Origin: an uncultured Massilia sp.
GTDB taxonomy: Bacteria; Pseudomonadota; Gammaproteobacteria; Burkholderiales; Burkholderiaceae
Assembly (NCBI GenBank): GCA_946481275.1
Contig: CAMLMV010000058.1
Coordinates: forward strand, 1 to 34,507
DNA: 34,507 nt
Direction of reading: 5' to 3'
Notes under the pieces: generated by a model
The model's input: the letters and a program-made list of their open reading frames with translations, nothing else
Database searches by the model: none
Told to the model about the DNA's origin: nothing
Made by a program: the position numbers and the translations under genes
Part shown: positions 1 to 8,057 of the stretch, in pieces
How positions within the stretch are numbered: position 1 is the first letter of the stretch
Layout: each line of letters opens with the position of its first letter

Positions 1-87
1 GCGGCGGCGCCAATGGAAAGAAGCTTGCTCATACTGCATAAGACTGCGCAGATTTTGGCTAAGTTCCCGGCGAACTGATTAAACCCG

Positions 88-104
88 TACAATGCAAGTT
101 GCAT
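88..104 (+). promoter_or_regulatory. Possible -10 box overlapping a 13-bp palindrome upstream of the small secreted protein
   Basis: TACAAT at 88-93 resembles a sigma-70 -10 box, and it overlaps the perfect inverted repeat ATGCAA-G-TTGCAT at 92-104, about 33 bp before the ATG at 137. A palindrome on top of a -10 box is a typical repressor position. No convincing -35 box stands at 17 bp (the nearest is TTCCCG at 64-69), so the promoter call is weak. Confidence 0.35.
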
Positions 105-136
105 GCCGGTGCTCGCCCCGGCCTCTTGGAGACACC

Positions 137-445
137 ATGAAACGCCATCTCGTCCTTCTTCTGGCCGCATTGACGGCCGCCACCGCATTCGCCCAGACCA
201 CCGTGCCGAACCCGCTGGCGCCGGACAAGGGCGCGCCGGCCGCGCCCGCGGCCAGCAAGCCGGCGCCGAAGAAGGAGGCGTCCGCCGGCGGCGCGGGCAA
301 GGTGTGGGCGAACAGCGCCAGCAAGGTCTATCACTGCGAAGGCAGCAAGTACTACGGCAAGACGAAGAAGGGCGAATACATGACGGAAGCGGACGCGAAG
401 GCCAAGGGCTATCACGGCGTGGGCGGCAAGGACTGCGCCCGATAA
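137..445 (+). CDS. Small secreted protein with C-terminal YHC...YYGKTKxGxYMTExxA motif
   Basis: This is a 102-residue protein with a clear signal peptide (MKRH, a hydrophobic core, cleavage likely after AFA near residue 19). A Pro/Ala/Lys-rich low-complexity linker follows (about residues 24-52), then a compact domain of about 48 residues. The domain reads [20 protein letters not shown], continues with [18 protein letters not shown] and ends GGKDC. I recognise this motif as recurring in small secreted proteobacterial proteins, sometimes beside nuclease-like domains. Its two cysteines and one histidine could form a disulfide or metal site. No biochemical role can be assigned. The start at 137 was chosen over an in-frame ATG at 92 because GGAGA lies just upstream and the signal peptide begins there. 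The 3' end overlaps the convergent exporter gene by 34 bp. Confidence 0.8.
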   Translation: MKRHLVLLLAALTAATAFAQTTVPNPLAPDKGAPAAPAASKPAPKKEASAGGAGKVWANSASKVYHCEGSKYYGKTKKGEYMTEADAKAKGYHGVGGKDCAR

Positions 446-1308
446 GCCGGCGGCCGCGCCGCCACGCCCACCGCGGCGAGGACGAACGCGATGCCGGCCA
501 GTTGCCGCGGTCCCACCGGCTCGTCCAGCAGGAGGGCCGCCAGCAGCAGCGCGGCCACGGGCGCCAGCGCCGTGAACAGCGCCGCTTCCGTCCCGCCGAC
601 CCGGGCCGTGCCCGCGTACCACAGCAGGAAGCCGCCGACCGTCGGCAAGAGCGCGTAGTAGCCGACGGCGAGCAGCGCGGCCGGCGTCACCGCCGCCGGC
701 GACACGCCTTCGGCCAGCGCGAACGGCAGCGACGCGGCGAGGCCGATGGCGCTCATCAGCGTCGACAGGGCGAGCGGCGAGATCGCAACGCGTACCCGCT
801 TGTTGAGCAGGATGAACAGGGCTTCGCACAGCACGGCGCCGAAGACGAGCGCATTGCCCGTCGACGATCCGGCGCTCCGGCCCGCCGGCTGCAGCACGAA
901 CAGGCCGATGGCCGCGAGCAGCACGGTCGCGATCAACGCGGGCCGCGGCCGCTCGCCGAGCACGACCACGGCAACGACGGCCGACACGACGGGCAAGGTG
1001 CCGAGGATGACGCCCGCATCGAGTGCCGACGTCGCGCGCAGCCCGGCCATCAACAAGGTCGTGTACCCGGCCGTCCCGGCCAGCCCCTGCACGACGAGAA
1101 GGATGCCATCGCGCCAGCCTGGCCGCGGCAGGCGTTCGCCGGCGACGCGCAGCAGCGCGAGAAAACAGGGCAGCGCCAGCGCGAAGCGCAGCGCGGTGGC
1201 CGTGAACGGCGGCAGGCCGGCGGCGGCGATCTTGCTGGCCACGACGGTGCTGCCGACGAGCACCATGGCCAGCGTCAGGTACACATATCCCAGGGTTTTA
1301 TCCGACAT
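412..1308 (-). CDS. EamA/DMT-family inner-membrane transporter
   Basis: This 298-residue polytopic membrane protein has about ten hydrophobic segments in two halves, the layout of the drug/metabolite transporter (EamA, RhaT-like) family. The first helix carries [17 protein letters not shown]. The first half ends near [11 protein letters not shown] and the second near [20 protein letters not shown]; these paired LGE/LDEP motifs are a family hallmark. Members usually export amino acids, metabolites or drugs; the substrate here is unknown. The start at 1308 is supported by GAGGAGAA just upstream; an in-frame ATG 33 codons earlier would overlap the araC-type gene and adds a polar tail. It lies 34 bp after that regulator on the same strand, so co-transcription and regulation by it are likely. 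Confidence 0.88.
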   Translation of the reverse strand: MSDKTLGYVYLTLAMVLVGSTVVASKIAAAGLPPFTATALRFALALPCFLALLRVAGERLPRPGWRDGILLVVQGLAGTAGYTTLLMAGLRATSALDAGVILGTLPVVSAVVAVVVLGERPRPALIATVLLAAIGLFVLQPAGRSAGSSTGNALVFGAVLCEALFILLNKRVRVAISPLALSTLMSAIGLAASLPFALAEGVSPAAVTPAALLAVGYYALLPTVGGFLLWYAGTARVGGTEAALFTALAPVAALLLAALLLDEPVGPRQLAGIAFVLAAVGVAARPPAYRAQSLPPTP

Positions 1309-1342
1309 GGCGTTCTCCTCGTCATCGACACGGGAACGCAGG

Positions 1343-2179
1343 TTAGTCGTCGTGTTGGCGCCGGTATTGAACGAAATTGCAGGCGTACGCGCCGGGCGTG
1401 ATGCCATAGGTGCGGATGAAGTGACGCGTCATGTGGCTCTGGTCGGCGAAGCCGCTGGCGGCGGCCGCGTCGGCCAGTGTCGACCCGCGCGCCAGCAGGG
1501 CACGGGCCGCGTCGATGCGGCGCTGGACCAGGTAGGCGTGCGGGGTCAGTCCCGTCGCCCGCGCGAACTGCCGCACGAGCTGAAACCGGCTGAGCCCACT
1601 GACGGCCGCCAGGTCGGCGAGACTGGGCGCGGCGGCCGGCGCATCGTCGATCATCGCCCATGCCCGCGCGATCGCGGCCGTCGCCGATGTGGCGCCGACG
1701 CGCGGCGCATCGCCCTGCAGGCCTCGCAGCAATTCGAGGAGCAGTTGTTCGCGCAGGAGGTCGGTCGCGTCGCCCGTGACGGCCGCGTACAGCCGCCGGA
1801 AACAGTCGGCCAGCGCCACATGGTGGGCGACCGGCTGGTGAAACGTGTAATCGCGGCGGGCGCCGTCGCTCAGGTCGGCCGCGACGGCCCCGGCGAGATG
1901 CGGCGGCAGGTACAGCATGCGCCACGCACGGGGCGCACCGCCGAGCGGGGCGCCGTCGTGCACTTCGCCCGGATTCACCGTGATGATGTCGCCGGCCAGC
2001 GCCTCGACCTGGCCGCGCCCGCTGCTCGACGTCTGGCCGCCGGCCAGCATGAGGCCGACGCCGTACTGGTCATGGCTGTGGCGCGCGAAGACGTGGTCGC
2101 TGCGCGCTTCCACGGCCTGCACCCCCGGCAATGCGGCACGGACGATCCTGAAATCGGCGCTCTTCCTGGACTTGGGCAT
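1343..2179 (-). CDS. AraC-family transcriptional regulator with cupin sensor domain
   Basis: This 278-residue cytoplasmic regulator has an N-terminal cupin-like AraC ligand domain of about 150 residues (HSHDQYGVGLMLAGG and NPGEVHDG are typical). The C-terminal double helix-turn-helix spans about residues 180-275. The first HTH reads SLADLAAVSGLSRFQLVRQF; the second reads LADAAAASGFADQSHMTRHF, followed by the usual YGITPGAY. It probably controls the exporter 34 bp downstream, a common pairing in proteobacteria. It begins 9 bp after the GDSL hydrolase stop codon on the same strand, with only a weak ribosome site, so translation may be coupled to the hydrolase. The effector is unknown. Confidence 0.9.
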   Translation of the reverse strand: MPKSRKSADFRIVRAALPGVQAVEARSDHVFARHSHDQYGVGLMLAGGQTSSSGRGQVEALAGDIITVNPGEVHDGAPLGGAPRAWRMLYLPPHLAGAVAADLSDGARRDYTFHQPVAHHVALADCFRRLYAAVTGDATDLLREQLLLELLRGLQGDAPRVGATSATAAIARAWAMIDDAPAAAPSLADLAAVSGLSRFQLVRQFARATGLTPHAYLVQRRIDAARALLARGSTLADAAAASGFADQSHMTRHFIRTYGITPGAYACNFVQYRRQHDD

Positions 2180-2188
2180 ATGCTCAGT

Positions 2189-3373
2189 CTACCAGCCGTG
2201 CAATGCGGACGACTGCGCGACCGCCTCGGCCATCGCACGGTAGCCCGCATCGCCCGGATGCAGATGATCGCCCGAATCGAAGCCGGCCCGCAGGCGGCGC
2301 GGCCGGGCGGTGTCGCGCAGGACGGCGTCGAAGTCGACGACGGCATCGAACACGCCGGCCGTGCGGATCCAGTCATTGAATTGCCGGCGCAGGTTTTCCT
2401 TGTCGGGATTGTAGTGGCCAGCGTACGGCGTGCCGGCGAGGGCGTCTTCGAACGGCGGCAATGTCCCCGCCGTCACGCGCACGCCCCGGACGTGGCTTGC
2501 CGCGACCAGTTGCCGGTACGCGGCCGTGAGTTCCTCCAGCGTGGCGGGGCGCTCGCCCGGCGCGAACGGACTGCCGGGCCAGCCGATGTCGTTAATGCCG
2601 AGCAGCACGATGACGTCCGACACGCCGGGCTGGCTCAATACGTCCTGTTCCAGGCGGGCGAGGGCGCTCGTGCCCATGCCGTCGCGGGCCAGCCGTCCGC
2701 CCGAGATACCGGCATTGGCGACGGCGATGCCGTGCGGTGCCAGCCTTTCCGCGAGGACGTCCGGCCAGCGGCGGTCCGCATCGGGCGTCGAGCCGTTGCC
2801 GTCCGTGATCGAATCACCGAGCGCGACGACGGTGCGGGCTGGCTTCGCTGATTCGACCAGGACGGCGCTCAGGAACAACCGGCCGCCGACCTGGGTGCTG
2901 TCGATGTGCACGGTCTGCTGCGCGCCCCAGTGGAACGACGCGACGGGCGTGGGCGCGGGCAGCCACGTCGTCACGCCCAGCCGGGACAGCGGCCGCACGG
3001 GGAGGGCGAGGGGATCGCTCGTCACCGTGGCGCCCGGCAGGATGGCGGCGCCCGGTTGCCCGGAAAACGTCAGCGCCCGGGCCGCATGCGGATCGTCGGC
3101 CGGACCGACGCGCACGGCGCCGAGCCTGACGGGTTCGTGGCCGTAGCGGTTCGAGAACACGAGCCGGATGCGCTGTCCGCCCGCGCTCAGGCGGACGGTC
3201 TCGCGCAGGGTCGCGTTGTCGAGCCTGGCGGGTACGTTCATCGGCAACGTGAACGTGGCGTCCCAGGCGGGTTGCGGGGCCGCGTACCAGGACGTGGTCC
3301 AGTTTTCGCGTGTCCGCGCGTCATGTGCGGCAAGCAGCAGGGAGAGGGTGAGTGCGGCGATCGGTTTGGACAT
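2189..3373 (-). CDS. Secreted SGNH/GDSL-family hydrolase (esterase/lipase type)
   Basis: This 394-residue protein has a short signal-like N-terminus (MSKPIAALTLSLLLAAHDA). An N-terminal beta-rich region of about 150 residues precedes the SGNH hydrolase domain. The catalytic blocks are visible: block I VVALGDSITDG (Ser188), block II NAGISGG (Gly oxyanion), block III LLGINDIG (Asn261) and block V DHLHPGDAGY (Asp369/His372). SGNH enzymes hydrolyse esters, acylated sugars or lipids; the two-part layout resembles bacterial esterases placed in the outer part of the cell. The substrate is unknown. The start has AAGGAG seven bases upstream. It is the first gene of a probable minus-strand operon with the AraC regulator and the EamA exporter, and is divergent from the LysR gene across 93 bp. 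Confidence 0.88.
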   Translation of the reverse strand: MSKPIAALTLSLLLAAHDARTRENWTTSWYAAPQPAWDATFTLPMNVPARLDNATLRETVRLSAGGQRIRLVFSNRYGHEPVRLGAVRVGPADDPHAARALTFSGQPGAAILPGATVTSDPLALPVRPLSRLGVTTWLPAPTPVASFHWGAQQTVHIDSTQVGGRLFLSAVLVESAKPARTVVALGDSITDGNGSTPDADRRWPDVLAERLAPHGIAVANAGISGGRLARDGMGTSALARLEQDVLSQPGVSDVIVLLGINDIGWPGSPFAPGERPATLEELTAAYRQLVAASHVRGVRVTAGTLPPFEDALAGTPYAGHYNPDKENLRRQFNDWIRTAGVFDAVVDFDAVLRDTARPRRLRAGFDSGDHLHPGDAGYRAMAEAVAQSSALHGW

Positions 3374-3407
3374 GGTGGGCTCCTTGATGAGGGCTCCACG
3401 TTAGGTC

Positions 3408-3464
3408 ATTCTGAAGCAGCGATGAAGATGGTAGGATCGCAGGTCAATCATTCCAATTCAGAAT
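3408..3464. promoter_or_regulatory. Paired ATTCWGAA palindromic boxes between GDSL hydrolase and LysR genes
   Basis: The 93-bp divergent gap holds ATTCTGAA at 3408-3415 and ATTCAGAAT at 3456-3464. Both contain the TTC-N-GAA palindrome, with centres about 48 bp apart. The second ends 2 bp before the LysR start codon. LysR regulators usually bind two such sites between their own gene and a divergent target, so these are candidate operators for the adjacent regulator. Proof of binding is absent. Confidence 0.45.
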
Positions 3465-3466
3465 AG

Positions 3467-4375
3467 ATGGATACGCTCCACGCGATGCGCGTCTTCGTGC
3501 GCACCCTCGAACTGGGCAGCCTGTCCGCGGCCGCCCGCGAATTCGGCACGACGCAGCCCACCGTCAGCAAATGGCTGGCCCAGCTGGAGCGGCAGCTGCG
3601 CGTGCGGCTGGTCGAACGCAGCACGCGCGGCCTGGCGCCGACGGAGCAGGGCCGGCGCTTTCACGCCGACGCCAAACGCATCGTCGAGCAGTTCGACACG
3701 GCCGTGGGCGACGTGCAGGGCATGACGGGGCAGGCGGCGGGACTGCTGCGCATCAATGCGCCGGTGGCGCTGGGCCAGTTCCGGATCAACGCGATGGTCC
3801 AGCGCTTCATGGCCGACCACCCCGCCATCGACGTCGAACTGATTCTCAACGACCGCTTCGTCGACCTCGTCGAGGAAGGCGTCGACGTCGCGTACCGGCT
3901 GGGCGGCACGTTGCCGCCCGATGCGATCGGCCGGCACCTGGCGACCGTGCCGCGCTTCCTGGTGGCGGCACCGGCGTATCTCGCGCGGCGGGGCGTGCCA
4001 GCCGTACCGGACGACTTGTCGGCGCATGATTTCGTGCGATTTGCCTGGACGCCGGGCAAGACGGTGGAATTATTCCGCGGCGACGAGAAGGCACGCGTAC
4101 CGACGTCGAGCCGCTTCCGCGTGAACAATGCGTTGGCGATACGGGAGGCGCTGGTGATGGGCAGCGGAATCGGTGTGTGTCCGGACTGGCTCGTCCGGGA
4201 CCTGCTGGACTGCGGGGAACTGGTGCGGGTGCTGGACGGGTGGGCCGCGCGGCCGCAGGATTTAACCCTGCTGTATCCGTCGCGGCAGTTTCAGCCGCTG
4301 CGGACGCGGCTGTTCATCGACTTCGCGGTGGGGCAATTCGCGGCGCTGGCGGGATTCGATCGCGTTCAGGAGTGA
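3467..4375 (+). CDS. LysR-family transcriptional regulator
   Basis: This 302-residue protein has the standard LysR layout. An N-terminal winged HTH (residues 1-60) includes LSAAAREFGTTQPTVSKWLA followed by LERQLRVRLVERSTRGLAPT. The C-terminal periplasmic-binding-like effector domain begins GLLRINAPVALGQFRI, of the subgroup that includes PecT/CrgA-like regulators. It is transcribed away from the GDSL hydrolase operon and is the natural candidate to regulate it. No Shine-Dalgarno sequence is visible before the ATG at 3467; the preceding bases are a palindrome, so translation may be leaderless or weak. Its last 10 bp overlap the convergent zinc-ribbon gene. Confidence 0.92.
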   Translation: MDTLHAMRVFVRTLELGSLSAAAREFGTTQPTVSKWLAQLERQLRVRLVERSTRGLAPTEQGRRFHADAKRIVEQFDTAVGDVQGMTGQAAGLLRINAPVALGQFRINAMVQRFMADHPAIDVELILNDRFVDLVEEGVDVAYRLGGTLPPDAIGRHLATVPRFLVAAPAYLARRGVPAVPDDLSAHDFVRFAWTPGKTVELFRGDEKARVPTSSRFRVNNALAIREALVMGSGIGVCPDWLVRDLLDCGELVRVLDGWAARPQDLTLLYPSRQFQPLRTRLFIDFAVGQFAALAGFDRVQE

Positions 4376-4575
4376 AACGCGCTCTTCGGCTCGACGCGCG
4401 GCTGGCGGCCCGGACGGCCGGGTTTCCTGGCGAACTTCCTGAGTTTGGGGAACACCAGGGAGCGTACACCGCAATCGCTGCACAGGATGTGCTCGCTGCT
4501 CCACAGGATACGCATGAGGGGCGTACGCGCGATCCGGCGTACGTAGGAGGAACCGCAATCGGGGCAAGAGGCCAT
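4366..4575 (-). CDS. Small zinc-ribbon protein
   Basis: This 69-residue protein carries two CxxC pairs: CPDCG at the N-terminus (residues 4-8) and CSDCG about 27 residues later. That is the spacing of a four-cysteine zinc ribbon. The C-terminal 30 residues are basic (KLRKFARKPGRPGRQPR), suggesting RNA, DNA or ribosome contact. No homologue-level name can be given. The ATG at 4575 was chosen; a TTG two codons upstream is the only alternative, and neither has a good ribosome site. It is convergent with and overlaps the LysR gene by 10 bp. The paired cysteines and absence of low-complexity bias argue that it is real rather than a shadow frame. Confidence 0.6.
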   Translation of the reverse strand: MASCPDCGSSYVRRIARTPLMRILWSSEHILCSDCGVRSLVFPKLRKFARKPGRPGRQPRVEPKSAFHS

Positions 4576-4613
4576 GGGCAAACCGTGAGTGTTGAAGATT
4601 AATCAACAACATA

Positions 4614-4632
4614 CCAGCCGTTGCTGGGCTGG
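4614..4632 (-). terminator. Hairpin in the pilC/zinc-ribbon gap, possible weak terminator
   Basis: CCAGCC (4614-4619) and GGCTGG (4627-4632) form a 6-bp stem with a 7-base loop. Read on the minus strand it is followed by a partly T-rich stretch (TATGTTGTTGATT), so it could end the pilBC transcript about 200 bp after the pilC stop. The T tract is interrupted, so the call is weak. Nothing else convincing was found in 4576-4828. Confidence 0.3.
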
Positions 4633-4828
4633 ACGGTGCGGTAGCGCACACATCCGCGCTCATGCATGGTGCGTTAGGAAGATCACAGTCAGCCGGCGGC
4701 GGCGCGGCTCTTTGGCCCGGCCACGGACCGGGCACTGCGCTGGGCCGCGACCTGGGACGTCGTGGCCGTCATCCGGACCCTGCGTACGCGGATCCGCCTG
4801 CGGCGCACGACGCTCGGCGGCACGGCGA

Positions 4829-6067
4829 TCAGACCACCGACCCCAGCTTGAAGATCGGCAGATACATGGCAATCACGAGACCGCCGATCAGCACGCCCAG
4901 CACGACCATGATCATGGGCTCCATCAGCGACGACAGTGCCTTCACGGCCTCGTCCACTTCTTCCTCGTAGAAGTCGGCCACCTTGCCCAGCATGCCGTCC
5001 AGCGCGCCGGATTCCTCGCCGATGGCGACCATTTGCGTGACCATGTTTGGGAAGACATTGACGTTCTGCATTGCGACGGTCAGGCTCGTGCCCGTGCTGA
5101 CTTCGGTCTGGATCTTCTTGGTCGCTTCCAGGTAGACGTTGTTGCCGGACGCGCCGCCCACCGAATCCAGCGCTTCCACAAGCGGCACGCCGGCCGCGAA
5201 CATCGTCGACAGCGTGCGGGTCCAGCGGGCGATCGTCGCCTTGCGGATCACTGCGCCGAACACGGGAATGCGCAACAGCACGCGGTCCATGAACTGCTGC
5301 ATCTTCAGCGACCGGCGCCAGGACTGGAAGAAGAAGTACAAGGCGCCGAAGATCGAGCCGAAGATGATGTACCACCATTGCACGACGAAATCGGAGATGC
5401 CCATCACGATCAGCGTCGGCGCAGGCAGGTTCGCGCCGAAGCTGGAGAACACGGATTTGAACGCGGGCACCACCCAGATCATGATCACGGCCGTGACGAT
5501 GAAGGCGATGGCGATGATCGCGCACGGGTACATCAGCGCACCCTTGATCTTGCTCTTCAGTGCCAGCGTCTTTTCCTTGTAGATCGCCAGGCGGGTCAGC
5601 AAGTCTTCGAGGATACCGGCCTGCTCGCCGGCGCCGACGAGGTTGCAGAACAGCGGGTCGAAGTACAGCGGGTATTTGCGGAACGCGTTGTTCAGGCTCG
5701 TGCCCGTTTCGATGTCGGCGCGCAGGTCCATGATCAGCTTGGACATCGACGGATTCGCATGGCCCTTGCCGACGATGTCGAACGATTGCAGCAACGGCAC
5801 GCCGGCCTTCATCATCGTGGCCAGCTGGCGCGTGAACAGCGTGAGGTCCTTGTCCTGGATCTTCTTGCCGCTGCGGTACACCTTCTTCTTGACCTTGGTG
5901 ACCATGATGCCCTGGCGGCGCAGGGTCACGTTCACGATGGTCTCGCCACCGGCGCGCATTTCGCCGCGCACGGTCTTGCCGGTCTTGTCCTTGCCTTCCC
6001 AGGCGAAGATGTGTTCCTTGACCTGCGCGCTGGGCGCGCGGCGTGCCGGGGCGGATGTCGTTGCCAT
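4829..6067 (-). CDS. pilC: Type IV pilus inner-membrane platform protein PilC (GspF family)
   Basis: This 412-residue inner-membrane protein anchors the type IV pilus motor and couples the PilB/PilT ATPases to pilin insertion and removal. After an N-terminal cytoplasmic start (FAWEGKDKTGKTVRGEMRA) it has two tandem GspF domains, each beginning with the family signature. The first is FTRQLATMMKAGVPLLQSFD and the second WTRTLSTMFAAGVPLVEALD. Three hydrophobic segments are visible (around CAIIAIAFIVTAVIMIWVV, WWYIIFGSIFGALYFFF and MIMVVLGVLIGGLVIAMYLP). Its length is normal for the family. It starts 9 bp after the pilB stop, with AAGGA overlapping that stop codon, so it is co-translated with pilB. 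The prepilin peptidase gene that often follows pilC is absent here. Confidence 0.96.
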   Translation of the reverse strand: MATTSAPARRAPSAQVKEHIFAWEGKDKTGKTVRGEMRAGGETIVNVTLRRQGIMVTKVKKKVYRSGKKIQDKDLTLFTRQLATMMKAGVPLLQSFDIVGKGHANPSMSKLIMDLRADIETGTSLNNAFRKYPLYFDPLFCNLVGAGEQAGILEDLLTRLAIYKEKTLALKSKIKGALMYPCAIIAIAFIVTAVIMIWVVPAFKSVFSSFGANLPAPTLIVMGISDFVVQWWYIIFGSIFGALYFFFQSWRRSLKMQQFMDRVLLRIPVFGAVIRKATIARWTRTLSTMFAAGVPLVEALDSVGGASGNNVYLEATKKIQTEVSTGTSLTVAMQNVNVFPNMVTQMVAIGEESGALDGMLGKVADFYEEEVDEAVKALSSLMEPMIMVVLGVLIGGLVIAMYLPIFKLGSVV

Positions 6068-6076
6068 GGTGGGTCC

Positions 6077-7810
6077 TTATTCGTTCGTGCAGCCGAGCAC
6101 TTCTTCGAGACTGGTGAGGCCTTGTTTCACTTTCAGCAGGCCGGAGCGGCGCAGCGAGTTCACGCCCTCGGCCTCGGCCTGGGCGGCGATCTGCATGGCG
6201 TTGCCGTGCGCGAGGATCAGCGCCTCGATCGCGGGCGTAATCGGCATGATCTGGTAGACGCCCACGCGGCCCTTGTAGCCGGAACCCAGGCAGCGCTCGC
6301 AGCCGACGGGGCCGTAGGGTTTCCAGTCGCCGTCGAAGTCGGTGTCGCGAAAGCCCGCGGCCTTCAGCGTGTCGCGGCCGATATCGAGCGGCTGCTTGCA
6401 CGTGCACAGGCGGCGCGCGAGGCGCTGGGCCGTGATCAGGATGACGGACGATGCGATGTTGAACGGCGCCACGCCCATGTTCATCAGGCGCGTCAGGGTC
6501 GACGGCGCATCGTTCGTGTGCAGGGTGGAAAACACCATGTGGCCCGTCTGCGCCGCCTTGATGGCGATGTCGGCCGTTTCCAGGTCGCGGATCTCGCCGA
6601 CCATGATGATGTCCGGATCCTGGCGCAGGAAGGCTTTCAGCGCGACGGGGAAGGTGAGGCCCGCCTTTTCGTTGACGTTGACCTGGTTCACGCCCGGCAG
6701 GTTGATCTCGGCCGGATCTTCCGCCGTGGAGATATTGATCCCCGGCTTGTTCAACAGGTTCAGGCAGCTGTACAGCGACACGGTTTTACCGGAGCCTGTC
6801 GGGCCCGTCACGAGCACCATGCCGTACGGGCGCGTGATGGCGTCGATCAGCAGGGCTTTCTGGTCGGGGTCGTAGCCGAGCGAGTCGATGCCCATCTGGG
6901 CCTGCGTCGCGTCGAGGATACGCATGACCGTCTTTTCGCCGAACAGCGTCGGCAAGGTGCTGACGCGGAAATCGATCGTCTTCGTGGGCGACAGCACGAG
7001 ACGCATGCGGCCGTCCTGCGGCACGCGCTTTTCCGAGATGTCGAGCTTGGCCAGCACCTTGATGCGCGAGACGAGTTTGTCGCGGATCGACAGCGGCGGT
7101 GCGAGATGGTCGCGCAGCACGCCGTCCACGCGCAGGCGGATGCGGTACTGCTTTTCGTAAGGCTCGAAGTGGATGTCCGATGCGCCGAGCGTGATCGCAT
7201 CCATCAGCACCTTGTTGAGGAAGCGCACGATCGGCGCGTCCTCGACCTCCGCGGCGGCCGCAGCCGCTTCCGCCGCCTGGGCCTGCGGTTCGTCCTCGGC
7301 GAACTCGATGTCGCCTTCCTCGCCGGCCAGCTCGCTCAAGTCCTGTTCGGCGCTCTTGGCGATGGTCGCCAGCAGCGCCAGCAGCGTGTCGTGCGCGACG
7401 ATCACCGGCTCGACCGTCGATTCGCTCTGGAACTTGATCTGGTCGAGCGCCTGCGTATTCGTCGGGTCGGACAGCGCCACCGACAATTTGTTGCCCCTGC
7501 GTGCCAGCGCGACGACGCGCTGGGCCTGCATCAGTTTCGGGTCGATCGCGTTGACGGGCAGGGCGTCGTGGCTGAACGTGCCGAGGTCGAGCAGGGGATA
7601 GCCGAAGGTCTCGGCGCAGAAGACTGCCAGGGACTTTGCATCGATGGAACTGCTGCCGAGCAAGGTGTCGATGAAACCGGCCTTGTCGGCGGACGCCTTC
7701 TTTTGCAAGGTGTCCGCTTGAGGCAAGGTCAGCCGTCCGGCCTGCACCAGGGCACGCGCCAGCCCGGGCAACGCCGTGCCGGGGGTGGTGTTGGGGAGGA
7801 CTGCTGCCAT
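6077..7810 (-). CDS. pilB: Type IV pilus extension ATPase PilB (GspE family)
   Basis: This 577-residue hexameric ATPase powers pilus extension at the cytoplasmic face. The N-terminal domain (about 1-150) is the MshEN/T2SSE_N type. The ATPase domain shows Walker A GPTGSGKT (about 336-343), Walker B with DPDIIMVGEIRD (about 400-409) and the His box GHMVFSTLHTND. The C-terminal tetracysteine zinc site is complete: CTC (469, 471) and CERC (504, 507). An Ala/Glu-rich linker (EPQAQAAEAAAAAAEVEDAP) separates the two parts. The ATG at 7810 was chosen because the N-terminal domain begins there; a TTG start at 7903 would add 31 unrelated residues. Neither start has a clear ribosome site. It overlaps nothing and forms an operon with pilC. 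Confidence 0.95.
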   Translation of the reverse strand: MAAVLPNTTPGTALPGLARALVQAGRLTLPQADTLQKKASADKAGFIDTLLGSSSIDAKSLAVFCAETFGYPLLDLGTFSHDALPVNAIDPKLMQAQRVVALARRGNKLSVALSDPTNTQALDQIKFQSESTVEPVIVAHDTLLALLATIAKSAEQDLSELAGEEGDIEFAEDEPQAQAAEAAAAAAEVEDAPIVRFLNKVLMDAITLGASDIHFEPYEKQYRIRLRVDGVLRDHLAPPLSIRDKLVSRIKVLAKLDISEKRVPQDGRMRLVLSPTKTIDFRVSTLPTLFGEKTVMRILDATQAQMGIDSLGYDPDQKALLIDAITRPYGMVLVTGPTGSGKTVSLYSCLNLLNKPGINISTAEDPAEINLPGVNQVNVNEKAGLTFPVALKAFLRQDPDIIMVGEIRDLETADIAIKAAQTGHMVFSTLHTNDAPSTLTRLMNMGVAPFNIASSVILITAQRLARRLCTCKQPLDIGRDTLKAAGFRDTDFDGDWKPYGPVGCERCLGSGYKGRVGVYQIMPITPAIEALILAHGNAMQIAAQAEAEGVNSLRRSGLLKVKQGLTSLEEVLGCTNE

Positions 7811-7875
7811 ATGGTTAGGGTCGGAAGGACGACAGGAAGCCGGGCAGGATGAAGGGCCCCGGCGGATGGTCTCGA

Positions 7876-7893
7876 TGATGCCCGTAGGCATCA
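7876..7893 (-). promoter_or_regulatory. UACG-tetraloop hairpin in the pilB leader
   Basis: TGATGCC (7876-7882) and GGCATCA (7887-7893) form a perfect 7-bp stem. On the pilB-sense strand the loop is TACG closed by C-G, the UNCG class of exceptionally stable RNA tetraloops. It lies about 65 bp upstream of the chosen pilB ATG and has no T tract, so it looks like a leader element rather than a terminator. If pilB started at the TTG at 7903 it would be inside the coding region. Confidence 0.4.
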
Positions 7894-8057
7894 AATCGGT
7901 CAAGACTTTGTCGTACGGAAAGATGCGTGCATACCACGTGGATGAAATGGCATGTAACCGGCTCGCAGTGTCGAGTGAATAACATCGTTAATCCTCGTGC
8001 AAGAACAAGGGCTTACCGCCGGATCGTGGCCGGCGGCGCTCGGCCGGCGCGGCCCGA

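Noticed and set aside
746..2851. A 701-codon plus-strand frame opposite the AraC and GDSL genes
   Set aside because: It crosses two well-supported minus-strand genes and shows only biased composition.
4689..4828. A remnant of pilD or another gene after pilC
   Set aside because: The translated frames show only Arg-rich shadow sequence with no prepilin-peptidase motifs or membrane helices.
4589..7852. A 1087-codon plus-strand frame opposite pilB and pilC
   Set aside because: Composition is His/Arg/Asp/Gln-rich without motifs, and both pil genes beneath it have complete active-site motifs and ribosome sites.
7948..7970. A sigma-54-like TGGCATG...GC element in the gap before pilB
   Set aside because: It is on the plus strand, pointing away from pilB, and the -12 half is poor (CGGC instead of TTGC).
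8017..8048. GGCCGGC repeats just after the CorC-type gene as a terminator
   Set aside because: Only 6 bp pair, no T tract follows, and such repeats are common by chance in this GC-rich DNA.
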